Shown: positions 45,514 through 54,915, counted from the stretch's first letter. The stretch is DNA of 64,000 bases from Streptomyces sp. NBC_00344 (GCF_036088315.1 NZ_CP107996.1:2066501-2130500); one strand, 5' to 3'. The notes: a model not told the origin generated them from the letters alone. A program made the numbers and translations.

Positions 45514-46967
45514 CCCGTTGCATCCGGCGGGCCGCTGCCTGCTGTCTGCTATTGCTGATCGCGCTGCTGGGCAACGCGGCCCGGGTGCAGGTCGTCCAGG
45601 CGGACTCGCTCGACACGAACCAGGCCAACCGGCGTCCGGTCATCACGCGTTACGGGCAGCCACGGGGAAACATCCTGGTCGACGGCAAGGCGGTCACCGG
45701 CTCGAAGGACACCGGGGAACAGCTGCGGTTCGAACGGGCCTACCGGGACGGGCCGCTGTACGCACCGGTTACCGGTTACGCCTCCCAGACCTACGGCACG
45801 GCGCTGGTCGAGAACGCCGAGGACGGCATCCTGTCCGGTGAGGACGCGCGACTCGCCCCCTTCCCCCTGTGGAACGAGCTGACCCGCACCCAGGAGCCGG
45901 GCGGCGATGTGGCCACCACCATCAAGGCCCGGGTGCAGGAGGCCGCCTACTACGGGCTCGACGGCCGGCGGGGCGCGGTCGCCGCGGTGGAGCCGTCCAC
46001 CGGCAGAATCCTGGCCCTGGTGAGCAGCCCTTCGTACGATCCCGGGCAGATCTCCGGCACCGGCCCCCGGGCTGCCGGGAACTGGGCGAAGCTGAACAGG
46101 CTGTCCAGCCGGCCGATGCTCGACCGAGCCATCAGAGAGACCTACCCGCCCGGTTCCGCCTTCAAGATCGTGACGGCGGCAGCCGCACTCGAATCGGGGG
46201 CGGTCTCCGACATCGACGAGGACACCGGCACCCCCGATCCCTACATCCTCCCCGGCACCTCGACCGAGCTGCCCAACGAGGCCGAGGGCTGCGCCAACGC
46301 CACCCTCAGCTATGCCATCGAGGCTTCCTGCAACACGGTGCTCGCCGGCCTCGGAGTGCGGGTCGGGCTGGGCGGCATGGCCGGCACGGCCAGGAAGTTC
46401 GGCTTCAACGACAGCGGCCTCAGGATTCCTTCGGCTGTCGCCCGGAGCAACTTCGACACCGATATGAGCGAGGACCAGCTGGCGCTCTCGTCCATCGGGC
46501 AGTTCAACACGACGGCCACCCCCCTGCAGATGGCGATGGTCTCCGCCGCTGTGGCCAACGGCGGTGTCCTGATGCGCCCCCATCTGATCGACCGGACACT
46601 CGACCACAACGGTGCCACGATCCGCCGGACCGAGGACAGCACCTACAGCCGGGTGATGGACGATTCCACCGCCGAGCAGCTCCAGCAGATGATGGCCGCT
46701 GTGGTGACGGAGGGCACCGGTTCCAACGCGGCGATCCCGGGCGCGACGGTCGGCGGAAAGACCGGCACCGCACAGAACGGCCTTCACAACTCCGGTACGC
46801 CGTATGCCTGGTTCATCTCCTGGGCACAGGCCGACGACGCGGCCCGGCCGGCGGTGGCGGTGGCCGTGGTCGTGGAGGACGCTTCGGCTCACCGGGCCGA
46901 CATCAGCGGCGGAGGGTTCGCGGCGCCGATCGCCAAAGCGGTCATGGAGGCGGCCCTGGAGGACTGA
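45510..46967 (+). CDS. class B penicillin-binding protein
   Basis: This transpeptidase of 485 residues cross-links peptidoglycan outside the cell. A single N-terminal membrane anchor at about 8-28 leads into the dimerisation region (RPVITRYGQPRGNILVDG), then the transpeptidase domain. The three active-site motifs are intact: S216-x-x-K219 in PPGSAFK, S273-C-N275, and K417-T-G-T420. It is the partner of the SEDS protein upstream. Confidence 0.94.
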   Translation: MTRCIRRAAACCLLLLIALLGNAARVQVVQADSLDTNQANRRPVITRYGQPRGNILVDGKAVTGSKDTGEQLRFERAYRDGPLYAPVTGYASQTYGTALVENAEDGILSGEDARLAPFPLWNELTRTQEPGGDVATTIKARVQEAAYYGLDGRRGAVAAVEPSTGRILALVSSPSYDPGQISGTGPRAAGNWAKLNRLSSRPMLDRAIRETYPPGSAFKIVTAAAALESGAVSDIDEDTGTPDPYILPGTSTELPNEAEGCANATLSYAIEASCNTVLAGLGVRVGLGGMAGTARKFGFNDSGLRIPSAVARSNFDTDMSEDQLALSSIGQFNTTATPLQMAMVSAAVANGGVLMRPHLIDRTLDHNGATIRRTEDSTYSRVMDDSTAEQLQQMMAAVVTEGTGSNAAIPGATVGGKTGTAQNGLHNSGTPYAWFISWAQADDAARPAVAVAVVVEDASAHRADISGGGFAAPIAKAVMEAALED

Positions 46968-47090
46968 GGCGGTGCTGCCGGCGGCTTCAACTCGGCGCCC
47001 GGTGGCGCATACCACCACCGCACAACGGAGACCGTACGGACGGACGCCCGGCACCGGCGCCCGCGGGCGGCCCGGGGATCACGGGACAGC

Positions 47091-48197
47091 TCAGGCCTGC
47101 GCACCGTCCTCGATCGCGGATTCGACCTCGGCGACCCGCTCGTGCTCCTCCTGTGCGAACCGCTCCTTGTCCAGCTGCTCGGCGATCTCCTCGTCCTGGG
47201 TCATGAGCAGGTCCAGGTTGGAGTTGCCCATCTCGAAGACGCCCATGTCGACATACGCCTTCTGCAGCCGCTCACCCCAGAGCCCTATGTCCTTGACGCA
47301 CGGCACGATCCGGCTGAAGAGCAACTGCCGGAAGAGCTGCAGGAACTCGGAGTTCTCCGAGAGTTCTTCGGCTTCCTTCTTCGGGATGCCGAAGTTCTCC
47401 AGGACCTCCACGCCGCGCAGCCGGTCACGCATCAGGTAGCAGCCCTCGATGACGAATTCCTCGCGCTCGCGCAGCTCCGCGTCGGTCAGCTGTTTGTAGT
47501 AGTCGCGCAGCGCCATCCGGCCGAAAGCCACATGGCGGGCCTCGTCCTGCATGACGTACGCCAGGATCTGCTTGGGCAGCGGCTTGTCCGTGGTGTCGCG
47601 GATCATGCCGAAGGCGGCCAGCGCGAGCCCTTCGATGAGGACCTGCATGCCCAGATACGGCATGTCCCAGCGGGAGTCGCGCAGGGTGTCGCCGAGCAGT
47701 GCCTGGAGGTTGTCGTTTATCGGGTAGAGCATCCCGAGCTTGTCGTGCAGGAAGCGGCCGTAGATCTCGGCGTGCCGGGCCTCGTCCATCGTCTGGGTGG
47801 CCGAGTAGAACTTCGCGTCGAGATCCGGCGCCGACTCCACGATCCGGGCGGCGCACACCATGGCGCCCTGCTCACCGTGCAGGAACTGGCTGAACTGCCA
47901 GGAGGTGTAGTGCTTGCGCAGTTCGCCCTTGTCACGGTCGGTCATCTTGGCCCAGTAAGGCGTTCCGTAGAGCGTCATGGCCTCGTCGGGGGTGCCGAGC
48001 GGATCGTACGGGTCCACCTCGAGGGACCAGTCGATACGCTTCGCGCCGTCCCACTGCTTGTCCTTGCCCTTCTGGTACAGGGCGAGCAGACGGTCGCGGC
48101 CGTCGTCGTACTCCCAGCTGAAGCTGGCCGAACCTGACGCGGGAATCTGCCAGTTGGGCGCCACCGGGCCGTTGGTGTAGAGCTCATGCGTCGACAT
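47091..48197 (-). CDS. ferritin-like diiron protein
   Basis: This helical diiron protein resembles class I ribonucleotide reductase R2-like oxidases, with 368 residues from the ATG at 48197. Six ligands fit the carboxylate pattern: Glu109 (HGEQGA), Glu139 and His142 (DEARHAEIY), Glu189 (LIEGLALA), and Glu219 and His222 (DEARHVAFG). The two DEARH repeats are clear. The reaction is not known; it could be an oxygenase or an oxidase. It is divergent from an AurF-type oxygenase gene, with the control region between. Confidence 0.85.
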   Translation of the reverse strand: MSTHELYTNGPVAPNWQIPASGSASFSWEYDDGRDRLLALYQKGKDKQWDGAKRIDWSLEVDPYDPLGTPDEAMTLYGTPYWAKMTDRDKGELRKHYTSWQFSQFLHGEQGAMVCAARIVESAPDLDAKFYSATQTMDEARHAEIYGRFLHDKLGMLYPINDNLQALLGDTLRDSRWDMPYLGMQVLIEGLALAAFGMIRDTTDKPLPKQILAYVMQDEARHVAFGRMALRDYYKQLTDAELREREEFVIEGCYLMRDRLRGVEVLENFGIPKKEAEELSENSEFLQLFRQLLFSRIVPCVKDIGLWGERLQKAYVDMGVFEMGNSNLDLLMTQDEEIAEQLDKERFAQEEHERVAEVESAIEDGAQA

Positions 48198-48264
48198 ACC
48201 TGGCAGGCTCACACGTTGGTAGACGCCGGGTCAACAAGTCGCGCACAGGGGATTGACACAACTT

Positions 48265-48277
48265 ACTGACAGGCAGT
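48265..48277. promoter_or_regulatory. palindrome overlapping the -35 region, candidate operator
   Basis: ACTGACAGGCAGT has ACTG/CAGT arms and covers the -35 box of the oxygenase promoter. It has the shape of TetR-family operators. No regulator gene is adjacent. Confidence 0.4.
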
Positions 48278-48294
48278 CTCATAAGACGTAACCT
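48266..48294 (+). promoter_or_regulatory. promoter of the AurF-type oxygenase gene
   Basis: CTGACA (48266-48271), a 17-nt spacer and TAACCT (48289-48294) give a good vegetative promoter about 25-30 bases upstream of the ATG at 48327. A second TTGACA at 48253-48258 has no matched -10. Confidence 0.6.
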
Positions 48295-48326
48295 ACGGTA
48301 ACACTGAGCGTGAGGTGCCCCCAGAG

Positions 48327-49262
48327 ATGACGACCGCGACCGAAAGCGAAGTTCTCCGCGACGCCCTCGGCCTGCTCAAGGACCGTGAGCAGATAGCCCG
48401 GCGGCTTCTGGAATCGTCGGCGAAGCACTCCTTCGAACCCGACAAGGAGCTCGACTGGGAGGCTCCGGTCGAGGACGGCAAGTGGTTCTGGCCGCCCGAG
48501 CTGGTGTCGCTGTACGACACCCCGCTCTGGCGGAAGATGTCGGAGGACCAGCGCATGGACCTCGCCAGGCACGAGGCCGCATCGCTCGCCTCACTCGGCA
48601 TCTGGTTCGAGATCATCCTGATGCAGCTGCTGGTCCGGCACATCTATGACAAGTCGGTGACCAGCGATCACGTGCGCTACGCGCTGACCGAGATAGCCGA
48701 CGAGTGCCGGCACTCGATGATGTTCGCCAGGATGATCAAGAAGGGCGGGGCGCCGTCGTACCCGGTGCCGCGGCTTTACCACAACCTGGCGCGGATCCTG
48801 AAGACCGTGTCCACCACACCCGGTTCGTTCGCCGCCACGCTGCTGGGCGAGGAGATCCTCGACTACATGCAGCGGCTGACGTTTCCCGACGAGCGGGTGC
48901 AGACCCTGGTGCGCGGAGTGACCCGCATCCATGTCATCGAAGAGGCACGCCATGTCCGCTACGCCCGTGAGGAGCTGCGCCGCCAGATGGTCACCGCGCC
49001 GCGCTGGGAGCAGCACCTCACCAGGGTCAGCTGCGGGGAGGCCGCCCGTGTCTTCTCCACCTGCTTCATCAACCCGGAGGTGTACACGAATGTCGGTCTT
49101 GACCGACGGGAGGCCGTGGCCCAGGTCAAGGCGAGCGGTCACCGGGCCGAGGTGATGCAGAGCGGCGCCAAACGGCTGACCGACTTCCTGGACGACATCG
49201 GCCTGCTCCAGGGGGTGGGCCGCAGGCTCTGGGTCGGCTCAGGGCTGCTGGCCCGGACCTGA
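48327..49262 (+). CDS. AurF-type diiron N-oxygenase family protein
   Basis: This helical diiron oxygenase has 311 residues. AurF-type enzymes oxidise aryl amines to nitro groups, but many actinobacterial relatives have unknown substrates. Metal ligands typical of the group are visible: Glu95 (GIWFEIILMQ), Glu126 and His129 (DECRHSMMF), Glu175/176 (GEEILDY), and His202, Glu206 and His209 (IHVIEEARH), the H-x3-E-x2-H set characteristic of AurF. The ATG at 48327 is favoured; a GTG at 48315 is in frame. Confidence 0.85.
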   Translation: MTTATESEVLRDALGLLKDREQIARRLLESSAKHSFEPDKELDWEAPVEDGKWFWPPELVSLYDTPLWRKMSEDQRMDLARHEAASLASLGIWFEIILMQLLVRHIYDKSVTSDHVRYALTEIADECRHSMMFARMIKKGGAPSYPVPRLYHNLARILKTVSTTPGSFAATLLGEEILDYMQRLTFPDERVQTLVRGVTRIHVIEEARHVRYAREELRRQMVTAPRWEQHLTRVSCGEAARVFSTCFINPEVYTNVGLDRREAVAQVKASGHRAEVMQSGAKRLTDFLDDIGLLQGVGRRLWVGSGLLART

Positions 49263-49566
49263 CCGTCACCAGCCCCCGGCGCCTGACGAGCCATCGCCTG
49301 CGCCGCGGCCGGGGCCGGCCACAGCCTGCCGGGCAGGTCACTGGCTGGAGGGCTTCCGCCGTCCGGTGACGGGGAGGCTCGGGTGGCGTCGAGTACACCG
49401 GCGCGCCGCCGATGTCACCCAGTCCGACCTTCGCCACCTGCTGCGGAAGTCCTCCGCATCGGCCCGGTTCTCCGAACGCCGGCCGAGCACCGAGGTCTTC
49501 GTCTGGCGTACGACGCCGGCATCGGCGAGCACTCCGGACGTCACTCCACCGGGCTCCGTTGCCGCG
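49263..49566. other. non-coding stretch after the oxygenase gene
   Basis: I find no supportable gene in these 304 bases. The first 50 are GC-rich with short inverted repeats that could end transcription. Confidence 0.4.
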
Positions 49567-50010
49567 TCATGAAGATGTTCCGGGAGCCACACCGAGCTGC
49601 CGCATCTGCGCAAGGATGTCGACGACCCCCCAGGTCTCAGCGACCCGGTCGCCCGCGAAGCGGAAGATGAAGATCTCGTCGTAACTGACGGACCTTCCGG
49701 TGGGCGGGAGGCCCATGTACTCGCCCTGGTGGGTCCCGGTGACCGTGTTCCTGCAGACGACCATGTTCCCCTCGGCGATCATGTCCTCCGCCGCGATGTG
49801 AAGGTCGGGGAAGGCCTGGAGGAGCCGCCCGAACACCTCCTTCAGCGCTTGTACCCCCGTCGCTTCGACCGGCAACGGCGTGCGGATCAGTACGCCGGGC
49901 TCGAAGACCTCGCCGATCGTCTTCAGGATGAGCTCCGCGTCGCCGCTGTTGACGGCCTCATGCAGGCGGCTGAGCGTTTCCTTGTTGGCGGACCGCCGGG
50001 CTGCTGACAT
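49567..50010 (-). CDS. SnoaL-like ester cyclase family protein
   Basis: This small NTF2-fold protein has 147 residues; the ATG at 50010 has GAGGAG upstream. The family pattern is visible: NKETLSRLHEAVNSGD at the start, FPDLHIAAEDMIAEGNMVVCRNTVTGTHQGEYMGLPPTGR in the core, and IFRFAGDRVAETWGVVD near the end. Members include polyketide cyclases, but most have no assigned reaction. It is not near a polyketide synthase here, so a cyclase role is not supported. Confidence 0.8.
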   Translation of the reverse strand: MSAARRSANKETLSRLHEAVNSGDAELILKTIGEVFEPGVLIRTPLPVEATGVQALKEVFGRLLQAFPDLHIAAEDMIAEGNMVVCRNTVTGTHQGEYMGLPPTGRSVSYDEIFIFRFAGDRVAETWGVVDILAQMRQLGVAPGTSS

Positions 50011-50118
50011 GTGATTCTCCTCGGATCGCAAGGAACATTCGGGGGGGCGCCGGCAGCGGGCCTCCGCACACCGCGTGGGGGCGTGGCTGCCGGTGAGGGA
50101 CAGCCATTGCGGGCTCGG

Positions 50119-50676
50119 TCACTGCTGGAGAACGGCCTCGATCTCGAGGCTGATCGACACCCTTTCGGCGACCATGCCGCACACACCGTCCATCACGATG
50201 TCGATGCCGAATTCGCGCCGGTTGATCTGTGCGATGGCGGAGAAGCCGGCCCGCCGTCCGCCGTCCGGGCCCGGGCCGAACCCGTTCACCTCAACGGCCA
50301 TCGGCACCTGCCGGGTGACGCCGTGAAACGTCAGCTCACCGTCGATGACCCATCCGTTGCCGGTCCGGCGGATGCCGGTGGAGCGATAGTTCATCGTCGG
50401 GTACTTCTCGGTCTCGAAGTAGGCGGCGGAGCGCAGGTGCTTGTCACGCCGGTCGTTGCCGGTGTCGATGGACGCGAGGTCGATCGTCGCGGTGGCCGAG
50501 GAACCCAGTGGGTCCTCGGCCGTGACGATCGTGATGTCGTAGCCGGTGAACCGGCCGGGCACCTTGCTGAATCCGAGCTGCCGGACGGAGAAGGCGATCC
50601 CGGAGTGCACCGGGTCGGCCTTCCAGGTGCCGATCTGATAGCCGGGGATCGCAGCGGTCGCGGGGGCGGGGTTCAT
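50119..50676 (-). CDS. YceI-family lipocalin-fold protein
   Basis: YceI proteins are beta-barrels that bind isoprenoid-like lipids. The ATG at 50676 has GGAGG 5 nt upstream and gives 185 residues. The family start GTWKADPVHSGIAFSVRQLGFSKVPGRFTGYD and the end IQINRREFGIDI-like strands are clear. No signal peptide is seen, so it is probably cytoplasmic. Confidence 0.88.
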   Translation of the reverse strand: MNPAPATAAIPGYQIGTWKADPVHSGIAFSVRQLGFSKVPGRFTGYDITIVTAEDPLGSSATATIDLASIDTGNDRRDKHLRSAAYFETEKYPTMNYRSTGIRRTGNGWVIDGELTFHGVTRQVPMAVEVNGFGPGPDGGRRAGFSAIAQINRREFGIDIVMDGVCGMVAERVSISLEIEAVLQQ

Positions 50677-51110
50677 GGCTTCCTCCATCGATCATCGGTG
50701 TGGCGACGCTGCCGTGCGGCGCGGACAGGGGTGAGAGCGGCGTGGGCGTGCGGGTGGGCGAACGCGGTCGCTTCCCCGCCGGTCCGCGAGGACCGGCAGC
50801 ACCGACCCGGCGCCGGCGCGGACATCGCGTACGGCGACCTGGTTCCGGCCGCGGGCGGGTGACCACCACGGGTGGACCCGGCCACGGGCTTCGTCCCTCA
50901 TACACAGGCGACGAACGAGCACCCGCCCGGGGGACAGCCCGGGCCGGAGTTCTTCGAGCCGGGCCGTCCGGGAACCGCAGCAAGAGCGCCCTGGGCCACC
51001 GCCGGGCCGGGGCCGTCATGGAGCCACCCGATGACGTACTCCCGGACCACGGCCACCCAGCCGCACGCCGGCCCGAAGAGAAAGCTCCGTGAGGCGGCTA
51101 CGGTGAAGGC
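50677..51110. other. gap between the YceI and CapA genes
   Basis: These 434 bases have no convincing gene. Open frames on both strands are long only because of high GC. The last bases carry the TACGGT box of the next gene. Confidence 0.4.
51099..51104 (+). promoter_or_regulatory. leaderless -10 box of the CapA gene
   Basis: TACGGT ends 6 nt before the ATG at 51111. The spacer itself (GAAGGC) is weakly Shine-Dalgarno-like, so a leadered mRNA is not excluded. Confidence 0.4.
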
Positions 51111-52232
51111 ATGGACGGCACGGTGACGCTGTTCCTGTGCGGGGATGTGATGCTCGGGCGCGGCGTCGACCAGATCCTCCCGCACCCGGGTGATCCGGCG
51201 CTGCGGGAGAGTTACGTCGCGGACGCCCGCTCCTATGTCGCGCTGGCGGAGGCGGCGGGCATCCCGATCCCCGCCCCTGTCGTCCCGTCCTGGCCGTGGG
51301 GCGAGGCACTGCGGGTACTGGAGGATGCCGCTCCGGACGTCCGGATCGTCAATCTCGAGACATCCGTGACGCGCAGTGACGATTTCGCTCCCGGGAAAGC
51401 GGTCCACTACCGAATGCACCCCGACAACCTGCCTGCCCTGACAGCAGCGCGGCCCGACGTGTGTGCCCTGGCCAACAACCATGTACTCGACTTCGGCCGC
51501 CGGGGTCTCGACGAGACGCTCCGCTCGCTGACGAGTGCGGACCTGCGGGTGGCGGGCGCGGGGCGGAGCGCCGACGAGGCGTACGCGCCCGCGACGGTGC
51601 CGTTCGGCGGCGGTGGTCGATGCGGCCGGGTGCTGCTGTTCGCCCTCGGGGCACGTTCCAGCGGCGTACCGCAGGACTGGGCCGCGACAGCGGACCGGCC
51701 GGGTGTCGCCCATGTCCCCGAGTTGTCGGCCTCCGCGGCCGCCGAAACGGTCCATCGCGTGCGGCAGGCGAAGCGTCCGGGCGATATCGCGGTCGTCTCC
51801 GTGCACTGGGGATCCAGCTGGGGCTACCTCGTCCCCCGTGAGCAGGTCCGGTTCGCGCACGCCCTGGTGGACGGCGGCGTCGACCTCGTCCACGGGCACT
51901 CCTCGCACCACCCCCGTCCCGTCGAGGTGTACCGCGACCGGCTCATCCTTTACGGCTGTGGTGACTTCATCGACGACTACGAGGGCATCACCGGACACGA
52001 GGAGTACCGCGACGACCTCCGGCTCGCCTACCTCGTGTCGGTGCACGCGGACGCGGATGCCGGATCACTGGCCGATGTGCGCATGGTGCCCCTGCGGAGC
52101 GTCGGCATGCGGCTGGAGCCCGCTGCGGCCGAGGACCGCCACTGGCTGCACGCGACACTCGACCGGATCAGCGGCGGCGTACACGTCACCCTGGAACCCG
52201 ACGGCACCCTGGGACTCGCGCACGCACCGTAA
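51111..52232 (+). CDS. CapA/PgsA-family metallophosphoesterase-like protein
   Basis: This 373-residue protein has the CapA fold, a calcineurin-like phosphoesterase first linked to poly-gamma-glutamate synthesis. Metal-binding motifs are visible: LCGDVMLGRGVD at 9-20, VNLETSV, LANNHVLDFGRRG and a HGHSSHHPRP block. No membrane anchor is seen, unlike capsule-linked CapA. The substrate is unknown. Confidence 0.88.
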   Translation: MDGTVTLFLCGDVMLGRGVDQILPHPGDPALRESYVADARSYVALAEAAGIPIPAPVVPSWPWGEALRVLEDAAPDVRIVNLETSVTRSDDFAPGKAVHYRMHPDNLPALTAARPDVCALANNHVLDFGRRGLDETLRSLTSADLRVAGAGRSADEAYAPATVPFGGGGRCGRVLLFALGARSSGVPQDWAATADRPGVAHVPELSASAAAETVHRVRQAKRPGDIAVVSVHWGSSWGYLVPREQVRFAHALVDGGVDLVHGHSSHHPRPVEVYRDRLILYGCGDFIDDYEGITGHEEYRDDLRLAYLVSVHADADAGSLADVRMVPLRSVGMRLEPAAAEDRHWLHATLDRISGGVHVTLEPDGTLGLAHAP

Positions 52233-52300
52233 CTCCCGCCGGGCCGCTACCAGGTTGGGGCGGACCGAGGTATCCGCGGCGTGCGCGGCCTTCCTTCCTC

Positions 52301-53041
52301 TCACTCGGACGAGCTGGGCTTGCGTGGTCCTCGATGGCAAGCCTGTCGTCCGTGCGCCGATGCATCCGCGACGCATTCGCCGAGCAGGAGTGCAGCGACC
52401 GCCTCCGGGGCCTCATGCATCGCGTCGTGGCCGGTCGGGAGGTCGTGGACCTGCCACTCGGGATCGGCTTGGAGTCGGGTGCGGAGTTCAGCGAACGGCG
52501 TCCGGTCCTCCCATCCCGAGCAGTAGACGAACTCCCGACGCGGGACCTGGGCGAGCGTCCCGGTGAGCCGGATCGATTGCAGGAAAGAGGCGAGAGGATG
52601 GGGACGGCGGCGGGGATCGCCGCCGACCGGCGGGCGGACGGCGTAGCCGGTGGCCGCAGCGCCGGCAGCGAACACGCCCCTGAAGTACTCGTTCGTTGAC
52701 GACCAGCACGACTCACCGTCGCGCGGTACGTAGGCGTCGAGATGCACCAGCCGTGAGATCCGGCCGTCAGCGCGGTCGGCGGCCGCGGCGATCACCATCC
52801 CGGCGTAGCTGTGGCCGACCAGCGTCGCGCTGGTGATGTGGTGGCGATCGAGGTGCCGCAATACGTCGTCAGCGTGCGTGTCGAGGTTGGCGGTCGCGAC
52901 CGTCGCGTTGTCGTCGTCCGGCCGCAGACCGGTCAGGGTCAGGGGGTGAACGGTGTGACCGGCGCGCTCCAGCAGCGGAACCACCGCCTCGAACGACCAG
53001 GAGCCCTTCCACGCGCCGGGCACGAGGACGAACGTCGCCAT
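52301..53041 (-). CDS. alpha/beta-hydrolase
   Basis: This 246-residue hydrolase has the nucleophile elbow GHSYAG (near residue 96-101) and a C-terminal catalytic histidine in LPTGHDAM. The N-terminal VLVPGAWKGSWSFEAVVPLL is typical of the esterase/salicylate-esterase-like group. It starts at 53041, divergent from the AraC gene, so that regulator may control it. Confidence 0.87.
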   Translation of the reverse strand: MATFVLVPGAWKGSWSFEAVVPLLERAGHTVHPLTLTGLRPDDDNATVATANLDTHADDVLRHLDRHHITSATLVGHSYAGMVIAAAADRADGRISRLVHLDAYVPRDGESCWSSTNEYFRGVFAAGAAATGYAVRPPVGGDPRRRPHPLASFLQSIRLTGTLAQVPRREFVYCSGWEDRTPFAELRTRLQADPEWQVHDLPTGHDAMHEAPEAVAALLLGECVADASAHGRQACHRGPRKPSSSE

Positions 53042-53181
53042 GGCGATTCTCCTTCTCTCTCAGGTCGCGGCATCGAGGCGCGCTGCCTCGATGACATGGG
53101 GTGCGGCCGGGCGCTCTGCGCGACTGAAGACCACTCCGCATGGAGAAAGTGTCACCGGATCACGGTGTGGCTTGCTACCGC

Positions 53182-53187
53182 TACGAT
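53182..53187 (+). promoter_or_regulatory. leaderless -10 box of the first AraC gene
   Basis: TACGAT ends 8 nt before the ATG at 53196, with no Shine-Dalgarno. Confidence 0.35.
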
Positions 53188-53195
53188 GCCAACTG

Positions 53196-54023
53196 ATGCC
53201 TGTTGGCCGCCAACCTCGTCCGACCGCCGGTGCGACGTCACATGTGTGGCCGTCCGGCGGGCGCCACCTCTGGCCGTCCGGCGGGACAAGCGCAGTGCAG
53301 TCGCACGCACGGGGACACCTGGTATACGCAGCCGGCGGCGTCTTGGCAGTTCACACCGAGCGCGGCACGTCGATCGTTCCCGCCAACCGGGTCGCCTGGA
53401 CCCCCGCGGGGTTCACTCACTACCACCGCGCCCACGGCGACACCGATATGCGGATCGTCTTTCTCGCGCCATCCCTCGCCCGGCTCATATCGGACCAACC
53501 CGCCGTGTTCCTGGCCTCCGGCCTCACCCGCGAGGTACTGCTCGCCCTGACTGGCTCACGCAACTACGACGACACCGCGCCTGACTACAGCCGCTCGGCG
53601 CGGGCTCGCCTCCTTCGAGTCGTCGTCGATGAACTCCGCGAAGCGGACGAACAGCCACTGCACCTCCCGGAGCCACAGGACGACCGGCTGCAAGCCATTG
53701 CCCGGATGCTGTACGAGACGCCGGCGGACAACGCCACGCTGGCCGAACTCGGGAAGACCATCGGAGCCAGCACCCGCACCCTCAGCCGACTGTTCCGCAA
53801 CGAACTCGGCATGACCTTCTATGAGTGGCGCACGCAGCTCCGCGTCTACCACGCGCTCGTACTCCTCGCCGACGGCCACGACACCATCCAGACCGCCTAC
53901 GCCTGCGGATGGGCCAACCCCAGCAGCTTCATCGCCGCTTTCACCAACATCATCGGAACGACCCCCGGCCGTTATCGAACCGAACGCCGGACCGCCGCCC
54001 ACGCCGCTCACCCCCGAACGTGA
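53196..54023 (+). CDS. AraC-family transcriptional regulator
   Basis: A 275-residue regulator with an N-terminal cupin-type sensor domain (about 20-110, around VYAAGGVLAVHTERGTSIVPANR) and a C-terminal AraC double helix-turn-helix (about 165-265: LAELGKTIGASTRTLSRLFRNELGMTFYEWRTQLR and IQTAYACGWANPSSFIAAF). I choose the ATG at 53196 because it gives the family length; the frame is open further upstream. Near the start the codons for WPSGG occur twice. It closely resembles the second AraC protein at 57.9 kb. Confidence 0.9.
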   Translation: MPVGRQPRPTAGATSHVWPSGGRHLWPSGGTSAVQSHARGHLVYAAGGVLAVHTERGTSIVPANRVAWTPAGFTHYHRAHGDTDMRIVFLAPSLARLISDQPAVFLASGLTREVLLALTGSRNYDDTAPDYSRSARARLLRVVVDELREADEQPLHLPEPQDDRLQAIARMLYETPADNATLAELGKTIGASTRTLSRLFRNELGMTFYEWRTQLRVYHALVLLADGHDTIQTAYACGWANPSSFIAAFTNIIGTTPGRYRTERRTAAHAAHPRT

Positions 54024-54276
54024 TCAAGCCCTCGGGGTGATGCGTTCTCGCATCCCGGGCCGATGTGATCCGCGATGAGAGCAGTGCCGTCAGTTCGCGG
54101 AAGCGCGTCCGGATCTCGATGACCGGCTGTTCCCGCGCGCCCCTGGTTGCCCGCGCTGGAGCGCACGCCCAGCTGCCGACCGATGTCACACACCGATTCG
54201 CCGGCACGTCATCCAGGAGAACGGCATCCCCAACGGAGAGCCCAGCAACACCATTTCGCGCAGAAACGGAGAAATC

Positions 54277-54633
54277 GTGTTCGCCGCCTATCTCACGGTC
54301 ACCATCCTCGGTGTGGTCTTCAACGGTGCCGCCGCCGTCACCTACCTGATCGGCCACGAATACCCCAAGACCCAGGCGGACATGAAGGGCCTGCCACGGA
54401 AGTGGGTACCGGTGCTGGGCATGCTGCTGGCAGCAGGCACCGTGGGCCTGCTGGCCGGGCTCGCGGTGCCGCTCCTGGGAACCCTCGCCGCCTCCGGTCT
54501 CGTGCTGTACTTCATCGGCGCGATCATCGCCCACCTGCGGGTGGGCTCGCGCAACATCGTGGGCGGGATCGTCTTCCTCGTCACCGCGGCGGCCGCCCTG
54601 ACTCTGGGTCTCATCCACCACGGCCTCTGGTGA
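54277..54633 (+). CDS. DoxX-like small membrane protein
   Basis: This protein of 118 residues has four membrane helices and a GTG start with CGGAG 5 nt upstream. It resembles small DoxX-family proteins (AAYLTVTILGVVFNGAAAVTYLIGHEYP at the start, VLGMLLAAGTVGLLAGL in the middle). Function is unknown. A strong terminator follows. Confidence 0.75.
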   Translation: MFAAYLTVTILGVVFNGAAAVTYLIGHEYPKTQADMKGLPRKWVPVLGMLLAAGTVGLLAGLAVPLLGTLAASGLVLYFIGAIIAHLRVGSRNIVGGIVFLVTAAAALTLGLIHHGLW

Positions 54634-54647
54634 TCCGCGCAGGCCCG

Positions 54648-54682
54648 CCGATGCCCTCGCCACCGTCGGGCGAGGGCATCGG
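54648..54682. terminator. bidirectional terminator
   Basis: A perfect 14-bp stem CCGATGCCCTCGCC/GGCGAGGGCATCGG with a 7-nt loop lies between convergent genes. Confidence 0.85.
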
Positions 54683-54705
54683 GGAGAACGCCCCGAGCGG
54701 CGGCG

Positions 54706-54915
54706 TCAGTTCGTGGACGCGTACGTGACGAAATCCGCCCACGCGCGGGGGGTGAAGCCGAGTTGGGGGCCAGGCACGTTCTTGGAGTCGCGGATGTGGA
54801 CCGTCCGGGGGTCGGTCGCGACCTCCACGCACTCATTGCTATTGCTGCTGTCGCTGTAGCTGCTCTTGAACCACTTGAGTCCGACGACGTTTCCCGCAGA
54901 GCGCTTGAGGGTCAT
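54706..54915 (-). CDS. DUF397 protein
   Basis: This 69-residue small protein of a family found almost only in filamentous actinomycetes opens with the classic WFKSSYSDSSNSNECVEVA and continues RTVHIRDSKNVPGPQLGFTPRAWADFV. DUF397 proteins are usually encoded next to a helix-turn-helix regulator, as here. Its start overlaps the regulator stop (ATGA). The module type is related to the developmental whiJ and abaA loci of S. coelicolor. Confidence 0.92.
   Translation of the reverse strand: MTLKRSAGNVVGLKWFKSSYSDSSNSNECVEVATDPRTVHIRDSKNVPGPQLGFTPRAWADFVTYASTN

Noticed and set aside
50700..51126. Small open frames between the YceI and CapA genes
   Set aside because: Translations are Pro/Arg/Gly-rich with no ribosome site or domain; they look like GC-driven open frames.
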